Below, piece by piece: positions 1-7,447 of a stretch of 51,761 nt of DNA (its first letter is position 1; each line of letters begins with the position of its first letter). The notes below the pieces were generated by a model. The model ran no database searches. It was not told the DNA's origin and was given only the letters and a program-made list of their open reading frames with translations. Origin of the DNA: a virus. Location of the stretch: positions 1 to 51,761 of IMG/VR virus record IMGVR_UViG_3300047322_001166; one strand, written 5' to 3'. The position numbers and the translations under genes were made by a program.

Positions 1-69
1 CCCGCTTCTATCGCAGCGCGTCCGGCCAGATCAAGCCTCCCCCCAGGTGGTGACGCCCTCGTGCGACAC

Positions 70-83
70 CCCTAGATCTAGGG
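70..83. promoter_or_regulatory. 14-bp perfect palindrome upstream of the first promoter
   Basis: CCCTAGATCTAGGG reads the same on both strands. It ends 30 bp upstream of the -35 box of the promoter at 114-143, so it could be an operator or the stem of a terminator for whatever lies left of the window. There is no T-run beside it, so a terminator role is not supported. Confidence 0.4.
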
Positions 84-113
84 ACGGTTTGCACAACAAA
101 ACAATCCCACAAC

Positions 114-143
114 TTGACACGGCGGGAGCCGCTGGGCTAGGGT
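114..143 (+). promoter_or_regulatory. Probable early promoter (TTGACA / TAGGGT)
   Basis: A perfect TTGACA (114-119) is followed after 18 bp by TAGGGT (138-143). TAnnnT -10 boxes with a TTGACA -35 are the common vegetative type in actinobacteria. The start of transcription would fall near 150, about 37 bases before the first gene at 187, which has a purine-rich ribosome site (GGAAGGGAG, 171-179). The promoter would drive the overlapping series 187-2103. Confidence 0.55.
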
Positions 144-186
144 GCCGTCGTGAAAACGACCAGACGATGGAAGGGAGCCGACACCG

Positions 187-504
187 ATGCTCAGTGAGTT
201 CTCGCAGATCGACGACCTCGACAAACCGATTCGGGACGCCGCCGTGCGCCCCGGGCCCGTGCGGATGCGGGTGCAGCCGATGATCATGGCGCCGAACGGC
301 CAGTATCGCAGTTGGCGCGGCGTGAGCTGGACCATGGTGTGCGAGTCCGCCGCCGAGGCCCTCGCGGCCCGCGACGCGCTGCGCACGTTCTTCGAGACGC
401 TCACCCGGTGCGGCCCCCAGCAAGTGACTCGACGCCTGCAGGCCATGCCGACGACGACGACCACCACCACCACGAAGACGAAGAAGGAGGGCAGACGCGT
501 ATGA
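187..504 (+). CDS. Hypothetical early protein, 105 aa
   Basis: First gene after the left-end promoter; I do not recognise its family. The N-terminal 85 residues look like a compact mixed alpha/beta protein (RMRVQPMIMAPNGQYRSWRG, then a helix from the repeated Ala/Glu stretch). The last 18 residues are a run of eight threonines followed by KTKKEGRRV. The tail is coded by a GAC/CAC triplet tract that also supplies the ribosome site (AAGAAGGAGGG) of the next gene. The tail may therefore reflect that role rather than protein function. The stop overlaps the next start (ATGA). Confidence 0.65.
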   Translation: MLSEFSQIDDLDKPIRDAAVRPGPVRMRVQPMIMAPNGQYRSWRGVSWTMVCESAAEALAARDALRTFFETLTRCGPQQVTRRLQAMPTTTTTTTTKTKKEGRRV

Positions 505-1004
505 ATCTCAGCACCTCGATCCTAGGCAGCACAGCCGTCGAGCAGTTGCAGAAAACCGCTCGCGCGGCGGTGGTCGAGTTCGGGAGTGACAAGCTCACGC
601 GGGGCGACCTGGCGCGCGTGGGCTGCTACAACTTCATGGCGGCCAAGAACCTCAGCGCGCGGGTCAACGCGGCGGTCACGGTGAAGAGCCTCAAGCAGCT
701 GTATGACGAGGTGCCCTGGACGGCGCTGGCGCTGCCGAGGGTCGGGACGGTGAGCCTGGCGGTGCTGGGCGCGTGCTTCGAGGCCAAGGGGATCGGGGGG
801 ACCGAGCCGCTGGAGGCCTACGTGAAGAAGCACAACGAGCCGGACCAGGCGCTGGTGACCTGGACGACGCTGAAACACCACGAGGAGCAGGAGCAGGCCG
901 AGGCGCGCAAGGCCGCGAAGAAGCGCAAGGGGCAGCGGCGGGACCAGGCCCACAAGCTACGCGTTGAGCGCTTCGAGGCACGGGCCGCAGGCGGCGGCGC
1001 ATGA
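501..1004 (+). CDS. Hypothetical protein, 167 aa, basic C-terminus
   Basis: I chose ATG 501 because GAAGGAGGG lies 10-18 bases upstream and the start overlaps the previous stop. The first 125 residues are mixed alpha/beta without a motif I know. From about residue 130 the chain is a charged Glu/Lys/Arg-rich helix (EEQEQAEARKAAKKRKGQRR), which suggests nucleic acid or partner binding. It shares an ATGA stop/start with the next gene, so the first three genes are probably translationally coupled. Confidence 0.6.
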   Translation: MNLSTSILGSTAVEQLQKTARAAVVEFGSDKLTRGDLARVGCYNFMAAKNLSARVNAAVTVKSLKQLYDEVPWTALALPRVGTVSLAVLGACFEAKGIGGTEPLEAYVKKHNEPDQALVTWTTLKHHEEQEQAEARKAAKKRKGQRRDQAHKLRVERFEARAAGGGA

Positions 1005-1378
1005 GCCTGGTCGACCTAGAGTGGCTGGCGAAGCTCACCCCCGAGGGCGAGGGCACCGTGGTGCTGCGCGCGGCGGTCTGCCGACAGCTGGTCGCCGAGC
1101 TGAAGGAACTGCGCCGCATCGCCTATGCCGCGGTACTAGAGCCCACGCCGGAAACTACCCCCAGCCTGACCGACGAGGACCGCGAGGCGCTCGCCACGAC
1201 TCGGGATGCGCTCGCGTTGGATGACTCTCGCCTCTTCGCGCAGCTCGTGCATGGCTACTATCGCGACGCAGACCGCGCCGACCGCACCCCGCGGCTATTC
1301 CTGTACTGGCATATCGGCCTACTGGCCGGGATGTGCCTGCGGGTGAACGCCGCCCCATCCACCCCCACCACCCACTGA
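1001..1378 (+). CDS. Hypothetical protein, 125 aa
   Basis: Overlaps the upstream gene by ATGA. Predicted helices fill the first 50 residues (LAKLTPEGEGTVVLRAAVCR, then LVAELKELRRIAYAAVL). A second helical part ends in a hydrophobic LFLYWHIGLLAGMCLRV (residues about 99-115) that is long enough to touch a membrane but could also be a buried helix. No family is recognised. It belongs to the early operon run from the left-end promoter. Confidence 0.55.
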   Translation: MSLVDLEWLAKLTPEGEGTVVLRAAVCRQLVAELKELRRIAYAAVLEPTPETTPSLTDEDREALATTRDALALDDSRLFAQLVHGYYRDADRADRTPRLFLYWHIGLLAGMCLRVNAAPSTPTTH

Positions 1379-1392
1379 AGGAGACGACGACG

Positions 1393-2103
1393 ATGCCGAC
1401 AACACAGCAGATGATCGCGCGGGCCGAAGACCTGGAGCGCCGGGCCCAGGCGCTCCGCCTCGCGGCGGCGGAGATGACCGACCAGGCGGCGAGTAACAAG
1501 GCGCCGCTGTTCCCAGGCGCGCTCGACCAGGCCATCGCCCTGCGCAAGCAGCAGCGCGCCACAACCAACGGGCACCAGAATGGCGCAGGACCGGCCCAGG
1601 AGGCTGCTGGCGGGGCGATCGGCGGGGAAGTCGACCGCGAGGCCCTGATCCGCACCACGCTCGCAGACGGGCCGCTCTCGTCGACGCGGCTCCTGGACAT
1701 CCTCGCCGAACACGGGGAGGGGATGAGCCGCAGCTGGCTGACCAAGCTCCTGGGCGACATGCGTGACGTCTACATGAGCGGGCACGGCCACAGCGCCGTC
1801 TGGCGCCTGCGAGTCACGCGGGGACCACGCAAGAAGACCGCCCCGAAGGCACATGCGCCGGAGCCCACGGTCACGCCCCGCCACAAGAAGGCGTCCAAGA
1901 AGCACTACTCCCAGGAGATCAAGGCGCAGCGTGCGGCCTCAGCCGCGCTGCTCGCCCGCTTCAACACCGAGAGCGCCCTGACGCCGCTGAACGTCGGCGT
2001 GACCGCCGCCGAGATGCGCGCCATCCCGCCGCTGTCGCGCTACGGCTACATCAAGCGCAAGGGCGACGGCTACCTGCGCACCGCCAAGGTGTACACCGCG
2101 TAA
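1393..2103 (+). CDS. Hypothetical DNA-binding-like early protein, 236 aa
   Basis: ATG 1393 follows AAGGAGACGACGACG, a leader type that recurs before the genes at 11348, 17390 and 49010. Residues 1-30 form a coiled-coil-like helix. Residues about 78-140 have a winged-helix-like pattern: helices in REALIRTTLADGPLSSTRLL, then SRSWLTKLLGDM and a strand pair ending VWRLRV. Residues 145-180 are very basic (KKTAPKAHAPEP, HKKASKKH). This suggests DNA binding, but there is no firm family match. It is the last gene before the non-coding region at 2104-2522. Confidence 0.55.
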   Translation: MPTTQQMIARAEDLERRAQALRLAAAEMTDQAASNKAPLFPGALDQAIALRKQQRATTNGHQNGAGPAQEAAGGAIGGEVDREALIRTTLADGPLSSTRLLDILAEHGEGMSRSWLTKLLGDMRDVYMSGHGHSAVWRLRVTRGPRKKTAPKAHAPEPTVTPRHKKASKKHYSQEIKAQRAASAALLARFNTESALTPLNVGVTAAEMRAIPPLSRYGYIKRKGDGYLRTAKVYTA

Positions 2104-2126
2104 CGCGACCCGCCTACAGTGAACTA

Positions 2127-2191
2127 CTGACGAAAGTCAGGCGCACCAGAGGGAAACCCTCGCCGAGGCGTGTGTCGTTCCCGCGCCTCGG
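2127..2191 (+). other. Three consecutive hairpins in the long intergenic region
   Basis: Three perfect stems follow each other. CTGAC/GTCAG has a GAAA tetraloop (2127-2140). GAGGG/CCCTC has an AAA loop (2149-2161). CCGAGGCG/CGCCTCGG has a 13-base loop (2163-2191). They start 24 bases after the stop at 2103. None is followed by a T-run, so a plain rho-independent terminator is unlikely. A structured leader, small RNA or attenuator is possible. I could not match it to a known riboswitch or ribozyme. Confidence 0.45.
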
Positions 2192-2307
2192 AGCCGCCTT
2201 CTGGCCCCTATTTAGCCCCCCGAATGGCCCGGCAGCCTGCCCCACCCGACCCCATGCCCTAACTTGCACAGAGAAAGTGCGTTGTCAGGGGATCCCCGAC
2301 AGCCAGT

Positions 2308-2380
2308 ATCACCCCTGGTGATGAAAAATATGACCTGGTGTGATAGCTCTACCGCACCCGGCTTATGACCCCTAGTCATA
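2308..2380. promoter_or_regulatory. Cluster of operator-like dyads
   Basis: ATCACC-CCT-GGTGAT is a perfect dyad at 2308-2322. A related half site, CTGGTGTGATA, lies at 2335-2345. TATGAC-CCCTA-GTCATA is a second dyad at 2364-2380. The stretch between them (GATGAAAAATATGACC) is the most AT-rich part of the region and may hold a -10 box. Dyads of this size next to an XRE-type gene (2523) are typical repressor operators. The rest of 2104-2522 shows the hairpins at 2127-2191 and a near-palindrome around GGGGATCCCC (about 2288-2297). Confidence 0.4.
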
Positions 2381-2522
2381 GGCGAAAGTCCACGCCGCTT
2401 AGCGTCTCCTAGCGGCCCTGGACGCACTCGGGCGACAGGTCGGCATGGGTCGACGCGGTTCACTTGACCTCGGTCCCGGCGGGGGGCAGACTCGCCCCTC
2501 GCGCTTGACGGGAGGACGGCTG

Positions 2523-2834
2523 GTGCCCACACGACCCCCGACGACCCTCCGCTCCGCGCGTCTCGCCAGAAAGTGGTCACAGGCCACCCTGGCGAGCAAG
2601 CTCGGCGTCACCCAGAGCACCATCGCGATGTATGAGAAGGGCACTCGCAAGCCCGGTCTCGACGTCGCGACCGCGATCGAGGACCTGCTGGGCGTGGCCC
2701 CCAATAGCTTTGTCCGGCGGCGGCGGCGGCGTTCGACCACCACCACGAAGACGCAGACCAGGACGACGACGGAGGCGCAGCATGTCCGACGAGACGACCC
2801 CGACGACGACACCGACCCTGGCGCCAACCTCTAG
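2523..2834 (+). CDS. XRE-family helix-turn-helix regulator, 103 aa
   Basis: A lambda-repressor-like HTH occupies residues about 9-58 (LRSARLARKWSQATLASKLG, then VTQSTIAMYEKGTRKP). This is the usual five-helix XRE pattern with the recognition helix near TQSTIAMYE. I chose GTG 2523 because GGGAGGACG lies 7-15 bases before it; an upstream ATG at 2445 has no site. After the HTH come six arginines and a Thr-rich tail whose DNA shares an 18-base stretch with the end of the gene at 187. The operator-like dyads just upstream suggest autoregulation. The 3' end overlaps the next gene by 53 bp. Confidence 0.75.
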   Translation: MPTRPPTTLRSARLARKWSQATLASKLGVTQSTIAMYEKGTRKPGLDVATAIEDLLGVAPNSFVRRRRRRSTTTTKTQTRTTTEAQHVRRDDPDDDTDPGANL

Positions 2835-4170
2835 CCCCCTCGACCTCTGGCTCACCGACCGCTCCCGCTTCAAGGTCGGCATCTCCCGCTGCCCCCGCGC
2901 GCGGTATCTCGGCTACCACGCAGGTCCGACCGGCTACGGCTTCACCGCCCGCCGCGAGGCGCTGCCACTGGTCACGGGGATCGCGGTGCATCAGATCCTC
3001 GAAGCCTGCGCCCGCATCCTGCAGCGGTTCGACCGCCTGCCCGACCTGGTCGAGATGCGCGAGATGATCGGCGCCATTACCCGCGACTACCTGGGGCGGG
3101 TCGACGCGCGCGGCTACCGCGGCATCCTCGGCGGGCCACAAACAGAAGAGACCATCGTCGAGCAGTGCGCGCTGGTCGCGGGCCTGGCCTGGGTGCTGCG
3201 GCTGAAGTTCCTGCCCTGGCTGCACGCGCAGTACAAAGTCGTGCGGGTTGAGGAAGAACGCTTGCATATGCTAGGCGAGGGCCAGGCGATCATGCTGCGC
3301 ACGGACCTCCTGGCCGAGCGGCGCAGCGGCCACAGCCTGGCCTACTTCGAGTGCAAGACCACCGGCTGGGAGTCCGAGGCCTGGGCGGAGCAGTGGGAGA
3401 CCGACGCGCAGCTCGCCCTGGGCACGGTCGACGCCCGCGAGCTGTGGGGCACCGAGGTCACCGAGATCTACATCGTGGGATTGAACAAGGGCCGCAGGGT
3501 GCGTGACCGCTACACGCCGGACGACCCGCGCAAGAAGCAGCAGTCGCCGCTCTGCTACGGGTATCGCCGCCCTGGCAACCCACCCTTCGCCAGCGATGAC
3601 TGGCTCCCCAGTTACGAGTGGGTCAACCCCGAGGGCGAGACCAAGCACGCCTCCAAGATGCACAAGCGGGCGGGCGTGTGGCTGCTGGAGGAGAGTGACT
3701 GGCCGACCTGGCGCGCGTATCAAGGGCAAGACCCAGACCTGACACCGGGGGAGTTCTGGACCCGGATGCTGCCGCCGAGTGTCCTCGACAAGATCTGCTT
3801 CATCCTCGGCCCCATGAACCCGCAGGCCGAGCAGCTGAAGTCGCTGCTGCGCGGCTTCGAGGGCGAGGAGACCCGCTGGCAAGAGGCGCTCTGGACGTTG
3901 TATCAGCTGCAGCAGCTGGGGCACACCTGGTCGAGTCCGACGTTCCAGGCCGCGCTCGACCGCCTGGTGCCCTGCAGCTGGGCGTGCAGACCCTTTGGCA
4001 AGGACAATCAGTGTGAGTTCGTGCCGGTCTGCCACCGCCATAACGGGTGGGACGACCCGATGGCGAACGGCTACCAGGCGAGGCTGCCGCACCACGAGCC
4101 GGAGCGGGTGCAGGCCGTGGCGCGGGGCTTGTTACCCGAGCAGGCCGAGACGGTCGAGGAGGAGGAGTAA
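2782..4170 (+). CDS. PD-(D/E)XK nuclease of the Cas4/RecB Fe-S type, 462 aa
   Basis: Likely a DNA exonuclease for recombination or end processing. Catalytic residues visible are H70 (GIAVHQILEA), D175 (RTDLLAER), E190-x-K192 (YFECKT) and Q210 (TDAQLAL). This is the RecB-family order H, D, ExK, Q. A cysteine near the N-terminus (C37, SRCPRARYLGY) together with C398, C402, C411 and C417 matches the split Cys set that binds a 4Fe-4S cluster in Cas4 and AddB. It is longer than Cas4 because of an inserted middle section (about 215-390). ATG 2782 has GGAGG 7-11 bases upstream. It leads the recombination block that continues to the helicase at 8214. Confidence 0.75.
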   Translation: MSDETTPTTTPTLAPTSSPLDLWLTDRSRFKVGISRCPRARYLGYHAGPTGYGFTARREALPLVTGIAVHQILEACARILQRFDRLPDLVEMREMIGAITRDYLGRVDARGYRGILGGPQTEETIVEQCALVAGLAWVLRLKFLPWLHAQYKVVRVEEERLHMLGEGQAIMLRTDLLAERRSGHSLAYFECKTTGWESEAWAEQWETDAQLALGTVDARELWGTEVTEIYIVGLNKGRRVRDRYTPDDPRKKQQSPLCYGYRRPGNPPFASDDWLPSYEWVNPEGETKHASKMHKRAGVWLLEESDWPTWRAYQGQDPDLTPGEFWTRMLPPSVLDKICFILGPMNPQAEQLKSLLRGFEGEETRWQEALWTLYQLQQLGHTWSSPTFQAALDRLVPCSWACRPFGKDNQCEFVPVCHRHNGWDDPMANGYQARLPHHEPERVQAVARGLLPEQAETVEEEE

Positions 4171-4394
4171 TGGCCGCACCGATACGAGACGAAGACTTCA
4201 ACCGCATCGAGCGCTGGGCCACCGAGATCGTGCAGGCGGTGATCAAGTCGCCAGGCGAGCATGACGCGACGCTGCGGGTGATGCGCCTGCTCAGCGACAT
4301 CCAGACGCAGGTTGCCCAGCAGACGATCGACGAGATCGGCAAGCGGCTGCACGCGGTCCCGACCACCAGCACGCCGACGAGGCGCACGCCATGA
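4170..4394 (+). CDS. Small helical hypothetical protein, 74 aa
   Basis: The start codon shares its A with the upstream stop (TAATG), after GAGGAGGAG. Almost all of the protein is predicted helix (DFNRIERWATEIVQAVIKSP, then RVMRLLSDIQTQVAQQTIDE), ending in a Thr/Pro/Arg tail. Its family is unknown. Its place between the nuclease and a zinc-ribbon protein suggests an accessory role in the same block. Confidence 0.6.
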   Translation: MAAPIRDEDFNRIERWATEIVQAVIKSPGEHDATLRVMRLLSDIQTQVAQQTIDEIGKRLHAVPTTSTPTRRTP

Positions 4395-4981
4395 GCCCGG
4401 TCGGCGGCAGCCGTCACTACGGCGGGCCCGGCCTGGGCGACATCGGCATGTGGCGCTGCCCGAGCTGCGGCGCCGACAACGCCGGGCCGCTCACCCAGGG
4501 CTGTCAGCTGTGCGGAGCGGGGAAGCCGCTACCACCGCCGCCGCCAGCCCCAGCCCCAGCGCCTGCACCCGACCGCCGCTACGAGCCGCGCTCGACCTAC
4601 GAGCTGGGCGAGCCGACTTACTCCTCCGGCTCGAATCAGGCGCAGTCACTGCCGGAGTACCAGGCCTGGGTCACTCAGCAGCCCCACGCCACGTTGGAGG
4701 ACGCCTACATGGCAGGCTACGTCGAGGGCATCGCCGCCGCCCGCCGGGCCGAGCGCCAGCCCCCAGCCCGTGAGGTTCACGCCCCCGAGGGCAAGACCTA
4801 CCGCACCCTGGTCGCCGCGCTCAGCTACTTCCGCGACCAGTTCCTGGCGGGGAAGCCCGAGGAAGTCCGCACCGGCGAGTGGCTCAGCGTCGAGGAGGCC
4901 AACGCGGTGATCGCCCAGCTGCAGGAAACGCTCACTGGAGTGAGAGAGGAAGAGGACGCCCATGCCGTTCAATCACGCTGA
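4391..4981 (+). CDS. Zinc-ribbon protein with Pro/Ala linker, 196 aa
   Basis: C23-x2-C26 and C38-x2-C41 (RCPSCGADN and GCQLCGAG) form an N-terminal zinc ribbon. A Pro/Ala linker (about 47-61) follows. A predicted helical domain runs from residue 80 to the end (EDAYMAGYVEGIAAARRAER; EWLSVEEANAVIAQLQETL). Such ribbons bind nucleic acid or proteins; the exact role is unknown. It starts inside the upstream stop (ATGA). Its last 20 bases contain the start and ribosome site of the Acb2-like gene, so the two are probably coupled. Confidence 0.65.
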   Translation: MSPVGGSRHYGGPGLGDIGMWRCPSCGADNAGPLTQGCQLCGAGKPLPPPPPAPAPAPAPDRRYEPRSTYELGEPTYSSGSNQAQSLPEYQAWVTQQPHATLEDAYMAGYVEGIAAARRAERQPPAREVHAPEGKTYRTLVAALSYFRDQFLAGKPEEVRTGEWLSVEEANAVIAQLQETLTGVREEEDAHAVQSR

Positions 4982-5183
4982 CATCACCGAGATCTTCACG
5001 TACCACCCGCCGACGCCGGACCAGCAGGTCGCGTACGAGAAGCTGCGCAGCGCCGCGAAGGACTTCGCCAACGCGATCATCGACCTGACCCCGGCCTCGC
5101 CGGACCAGTCGAGCGCGCTGCGTTACCTGCGTGTGGCGGTGCATATCGCCAACGCCGCGATTGCCCTGAAGGGGAAGTACTGA
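4962..5183 (+). CDS. Acb2-like cyclic-nucleotide sponge (predicted anti-CBASS), 73 aa
   Basis: Small all-helical protein with the layout of the Acb2 family (T4 Vs.4, Pseudomonas phage PaMx33 Acb2). It has F-x-Y-H-x-P near the N-terminus (F12, Y14, H15, P16), an amphipathic helix starting YEKLR (25-29), D41-L-T-P-x-S, and a last helix ending ANAAIAL (63-69). Known members form hexamers that trap cyclic dinucleotides and trinucleotides and so block CBASS effectors. The length equals that of the family. The match is from memory of family sequences. It lies in the early operon with GAGGAAGAGG as ribosome site, so early expression is expected. Confidence 0.75.
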   Translation: MPFNHADITEIFTYHPPTPDQQVAYEKLRSAAKDFANAIIDLTPASPDQSSALRYLRVAVHIANAAIALKGKY

Positions 5184-6619
5184 TGGCTGACCCGACTTTG
5201 ATCGTAGAGTCTCCGCCCCGCCGCATCTTCACCGCGACCATGGTCCTCGGCGTGCCGGGAGCGGGGAAGACGTGCCTCCTCGCCAGGTTCGCCCGCTACC
5301 TCTGGGAGAGCTACCACCGCGTGCTGCTGCTCTACTCCTGGGACGGCGGCGCCATCCCGACCGAGCTGCAGAAGCTGATGAAGCAGGGCCTGGTCCGCTT
5401 CTGGCGCGCCCGCACCAGGAGTGCCGAGATGCTGGGCATCGAGACCTTGTATCTCGCCACGCGGGGCTACTGGCCACGCTCGATCAACGCCGAGACGGGG
5501 GAAACCTCCCCGGCGGTCGACCTCGTCCCGCCCGTCACCACGCTCTATCGCGTCAGCTGCAAGGCCACCGGCGAGGCGCTGGCGCACCTACCGGCGCGGC
5601 ACCTCGTCGGCCCCACCTACTGCACGCCGTGCAAGACGCTGCACGCGGTCAATGAGCTGGCGGTGGTCGAGGACGTGCATCGCACCAAGGGCTTCGAGCT
5701 GGTCGGCGGGGTGGCCTACGACGGCCTGACCAGCATGACCAACGTGGTCATGGAGCATATGGACCACGCCAGGGGCGCCGGACAGATAGGCGGCGAGAAA
5801 CCAGCCTTCGGCGGCATCGTGGTGTCCGGCTCGATCAAGCTGGGCGGGAACAACCGCGCCGATGTCGGCTTCGGGCAGTCACGCGGCCAGCAGTTCGTCA
5901 ACAACTCGCTGTCGATCCCGTATCTGGTCGAGGGACCCGTGTTCACCGCACTGGCGATGGAGGCGACCGATGAAGGCGGCTTAGGGGTCGTCGGCGCCAA
6001 GCTCCCAGGCCGCGCTGCGACCGACGAGGCCAGCTCCTGGTTCGGCAACGTCGCCGAGATGGGCAAGACCACCGACGACGCGGGTCGGGAGCACTTCGCG
6101 CTGTTCCTGCGCCCGTTCATCGACGCCCAGAACCGCCGCCACCTGCTCAAGACTTCCGCCTCGCCGCAAGGCCTGCCCGACGTGCTGATTGACCCGCTCG
6201 ACGCGCCCTGGTCACAGGCCAACCTGGGGCTGGTCTTCACGCTGCTCGATGCCGACCTGCGCCGCGCCATGGCCGAGGAGATCGTCGGCGCGCCGGGGCT
6301 GGCGGGCACGCCCAGCGAGTATGGCGAGGGCTTCAGCGTCGCGGCGGCGACCGCCCCGGCGGCGAGCCAGGAGCTGGCGCCAATGCGGGTGCCGGTGGCG
6401 GCGCCGGTCATGCCCACCGCGCCCCCGTTCACGCCGCCTGCTGCGACCGCGGTGCCGACCGTGCGGCCCAAGGTCCGCCCACGAATCGAGGCCGCGGCGG
6501 TCGTCGAGGAGCCAGGCGTTCTGGTGCCGACGGCCTTAGTGGGTGATACGAGGCCTGTGGCAGGCGGACCACCACCGCCGCCTGGACGACCACCCCAGCG
6601 GCTGACGACGGTGCCATAA
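5183..6619 (+). CDS. Phage P-loop ATPase, Sak4/AAA_24-like, 478 aa
   Basis: The Walker A motif GVPGAGKT is at residues 23-30. A CxxC pair sits at C147/C150. The central part (YDGLTSMTNVVMEHMDHA, then SIPYLVEGPVFTALAM) resembles phage RecA-fold NTP-binding proteins such as Sak4, which anneal ssDNA in recombination. A tail of about 100 residues rich in Pro, Ala and Val closes the chain. The start shares one base with the stop of the Acb2-like gene (TGATG). A Fe-S nuclease upstream and a possible ssDNA-binding protein downstream fit a phage recombination set. A DnaB-like or DnaC-like role is not excluded. Confidence 0.65.
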   Translation: MADPTLIVESPPRRIFTATMVLGVPGAGKTCLLARFARYLWESYHRVLLLYSWDGGAIPTELQKLMKQGLVRFWRARTRSAEMLGIETLYLATRGYWPRSINAETGETSPAVDLVPPVTTLYRVSCKATGEALAHLPARHLVGPTYCTPCKTLHAVNELAVVEDVHRTKGFELVGGVAYDGLTSMTNVVMEHMDHARGAGQIGGEKPAFGGIVVSGSIKLGGNNRADVGFGQSRGQQFVNNSLSIPYLVEGPVFTALAMEATDEGGLGVVGAKLPGRAATDEASSWFGNVAEMGKTTDDAGREHFALFLRPFIDAQNRRHLLKTSASPQGLPDVLIDPLDAPWSQANLGLVFTLLDADLRRAMAEEIVGAPGLAGTPSEYGEGFSVAAATAPAASQELAPMRVPVAAPVMPTAPPFTPPAATAVPTVRPKVRPRIEAAAVVEEPGVLVPTALVGDTRPVAGGPPPPPGRPPQRLTTVP

Positions 6620-6621
6620 GA

Positions 6622-6633
6622 AAGCATAGGCTT
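6622..6633. promoter_or_regulatory. AAGCATAGGCTT element in a 138-bp intergenic gap
   Basis: This exact 12-mer occurs again at 18062-18073. It differs by one base from the perfect palindrome AAGCATATGCTT at 18090-18101, which sits between promoter boxes. The gap 6620-6757 otherwise contains a GAC/GAT triplet tract (6653-6700) and the ribosome site AAGGAG of the next gene. No clear -35/-10 pair was found here. Confidence 0.4.
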
Positions 6634-6757
6634 CTCGAGTTTTCCCGACCGGCGACGACGACGACCATGACTATCACCATGACGACTCCGACGATGACGA
6701 CGACGCGCGTGTGGGCACTCCGCCCACCCGTACATCCGTGCATCAAGGAGCATCGTT

Positions 6758-7423
6758 ATGGGAAAGTCACTGCAAGAACTCGCGGGCCTGCTCAAAGACG
6801 AACCGCTGCCGACCGCCGGGCAGGACCTCGACGACCTGCCGACGTTTGGCGGCTTCACGCCCCCGCCGCCACCCGGGGCCTATCGGTTCAAGCTGCCGAT
6901 GGACCTGTCAGCGATCTGGGACCTGATCGACGTCCCCGACAAGCAGCCACCGCAGCGCGTGCGGGCGAACTTCGACCGCGACCATCCGCTGCTGATCGTC
7001 CAGTCACCCAAGGGCGCGAGCAACGGCGAACCCTTCGAGACCAAGCTCACCAACAACGAGCGGGGCAGAGGCAAGGGCAAGGAAGTCGTGGCGAGTGACC
7101 TCGACTACCTGCTGCGCGCGTTCGGCGACAAGGGCAAGCCAGGCAACAACCGCGGCTACATGCAGGCCATCGCCAAGCACGCGGGCAAGGAGTTCAGCGC
7201 CGACATCCGCTACAGCTGGCGCTGCAGCAAGGACCGCGACATCCGCGCCCGGGATGGTTCGGGGCAGGTCCAGGTCGTCGAAGGCAAGAAGGGCTGCGGC
7301 GAGGGCTACTACCAGGAGGACGTCCCCAAGGGGCCTAACGGCGAGGTGCCCTACGAGATCAACTGCGGCAGCTGCGGCGCGCTGCTGCGGGCGTTCGGCA
7401 ACCTGGACAACATGCGGGCCTAA
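6758..7423 (+). CDS. Putative ssDNA-binding-like protein with zinc cysteines, 221 aa
   Basis: It opens with an acidic/Pro region (LKDEPLPTAGQDLDDLPTFG), followed by a beta-rich domain (YRFKLPMDLSAIW; ANFDRDHPLLIVQSPKG). Four cysteines, C156, C180, C203 and C206 (NCGSCG), could form a zinc ribbon. No named family is clear. A small beta-barrel-like protein next to a Sak4-like ATPase is often the phage SSB, so I infer ssDNA binding with modest confidence. It has its own AAGGAG site and follows a gap carrying a repeated regulatory element. Confidence 0.45.
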   Translation: MGKSLQELAGLLKDEPLPTAGQDLDDLPTFGGFTPPPPPGAYRFKLPMDLSAIWDLIDVPDKQPPQRVRANFDRDHPLLIVQSPKGASNGEPFETKLTNNERGRGKGKEVVASDLDYLLRAFGDKGKPGNNRGYMQAIAKHAGKEFSADIRYSWRCSKDRDIRARDGSGQVQVVEGKKGCGEGYYQEDVPKGPNGEVPYEINCGSCGALLRAFGNLDNMRA

Positions 7424-7447
7424 TAAAGCATATGTGAGGAGGCGGCG

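Noticed and set aside
3-53. Possible C-terminus of a plus-strand gene ending RFYRSASGQIKPPPRW
   Set aside because: Only 16 codons are visible and other frames are open too, so a gene cannot be supported from this window.
2127-2165. Hammerhead-ribozyme-like core (CTGACGA ... GAAA)
   Set aside because: The bases between the two core elements cannot form stem II, so the hammerhead fold is not possible; the hairpins were kept as unassigned structure.
6667-7098. Plus-strand frame of 143 codons starting in the GAC/GAT tract
   Set aside because: It overlaps the well-supported gene at 6758-7423 out of frame, and its sequence is Thr/Arg-rich shadow-type.
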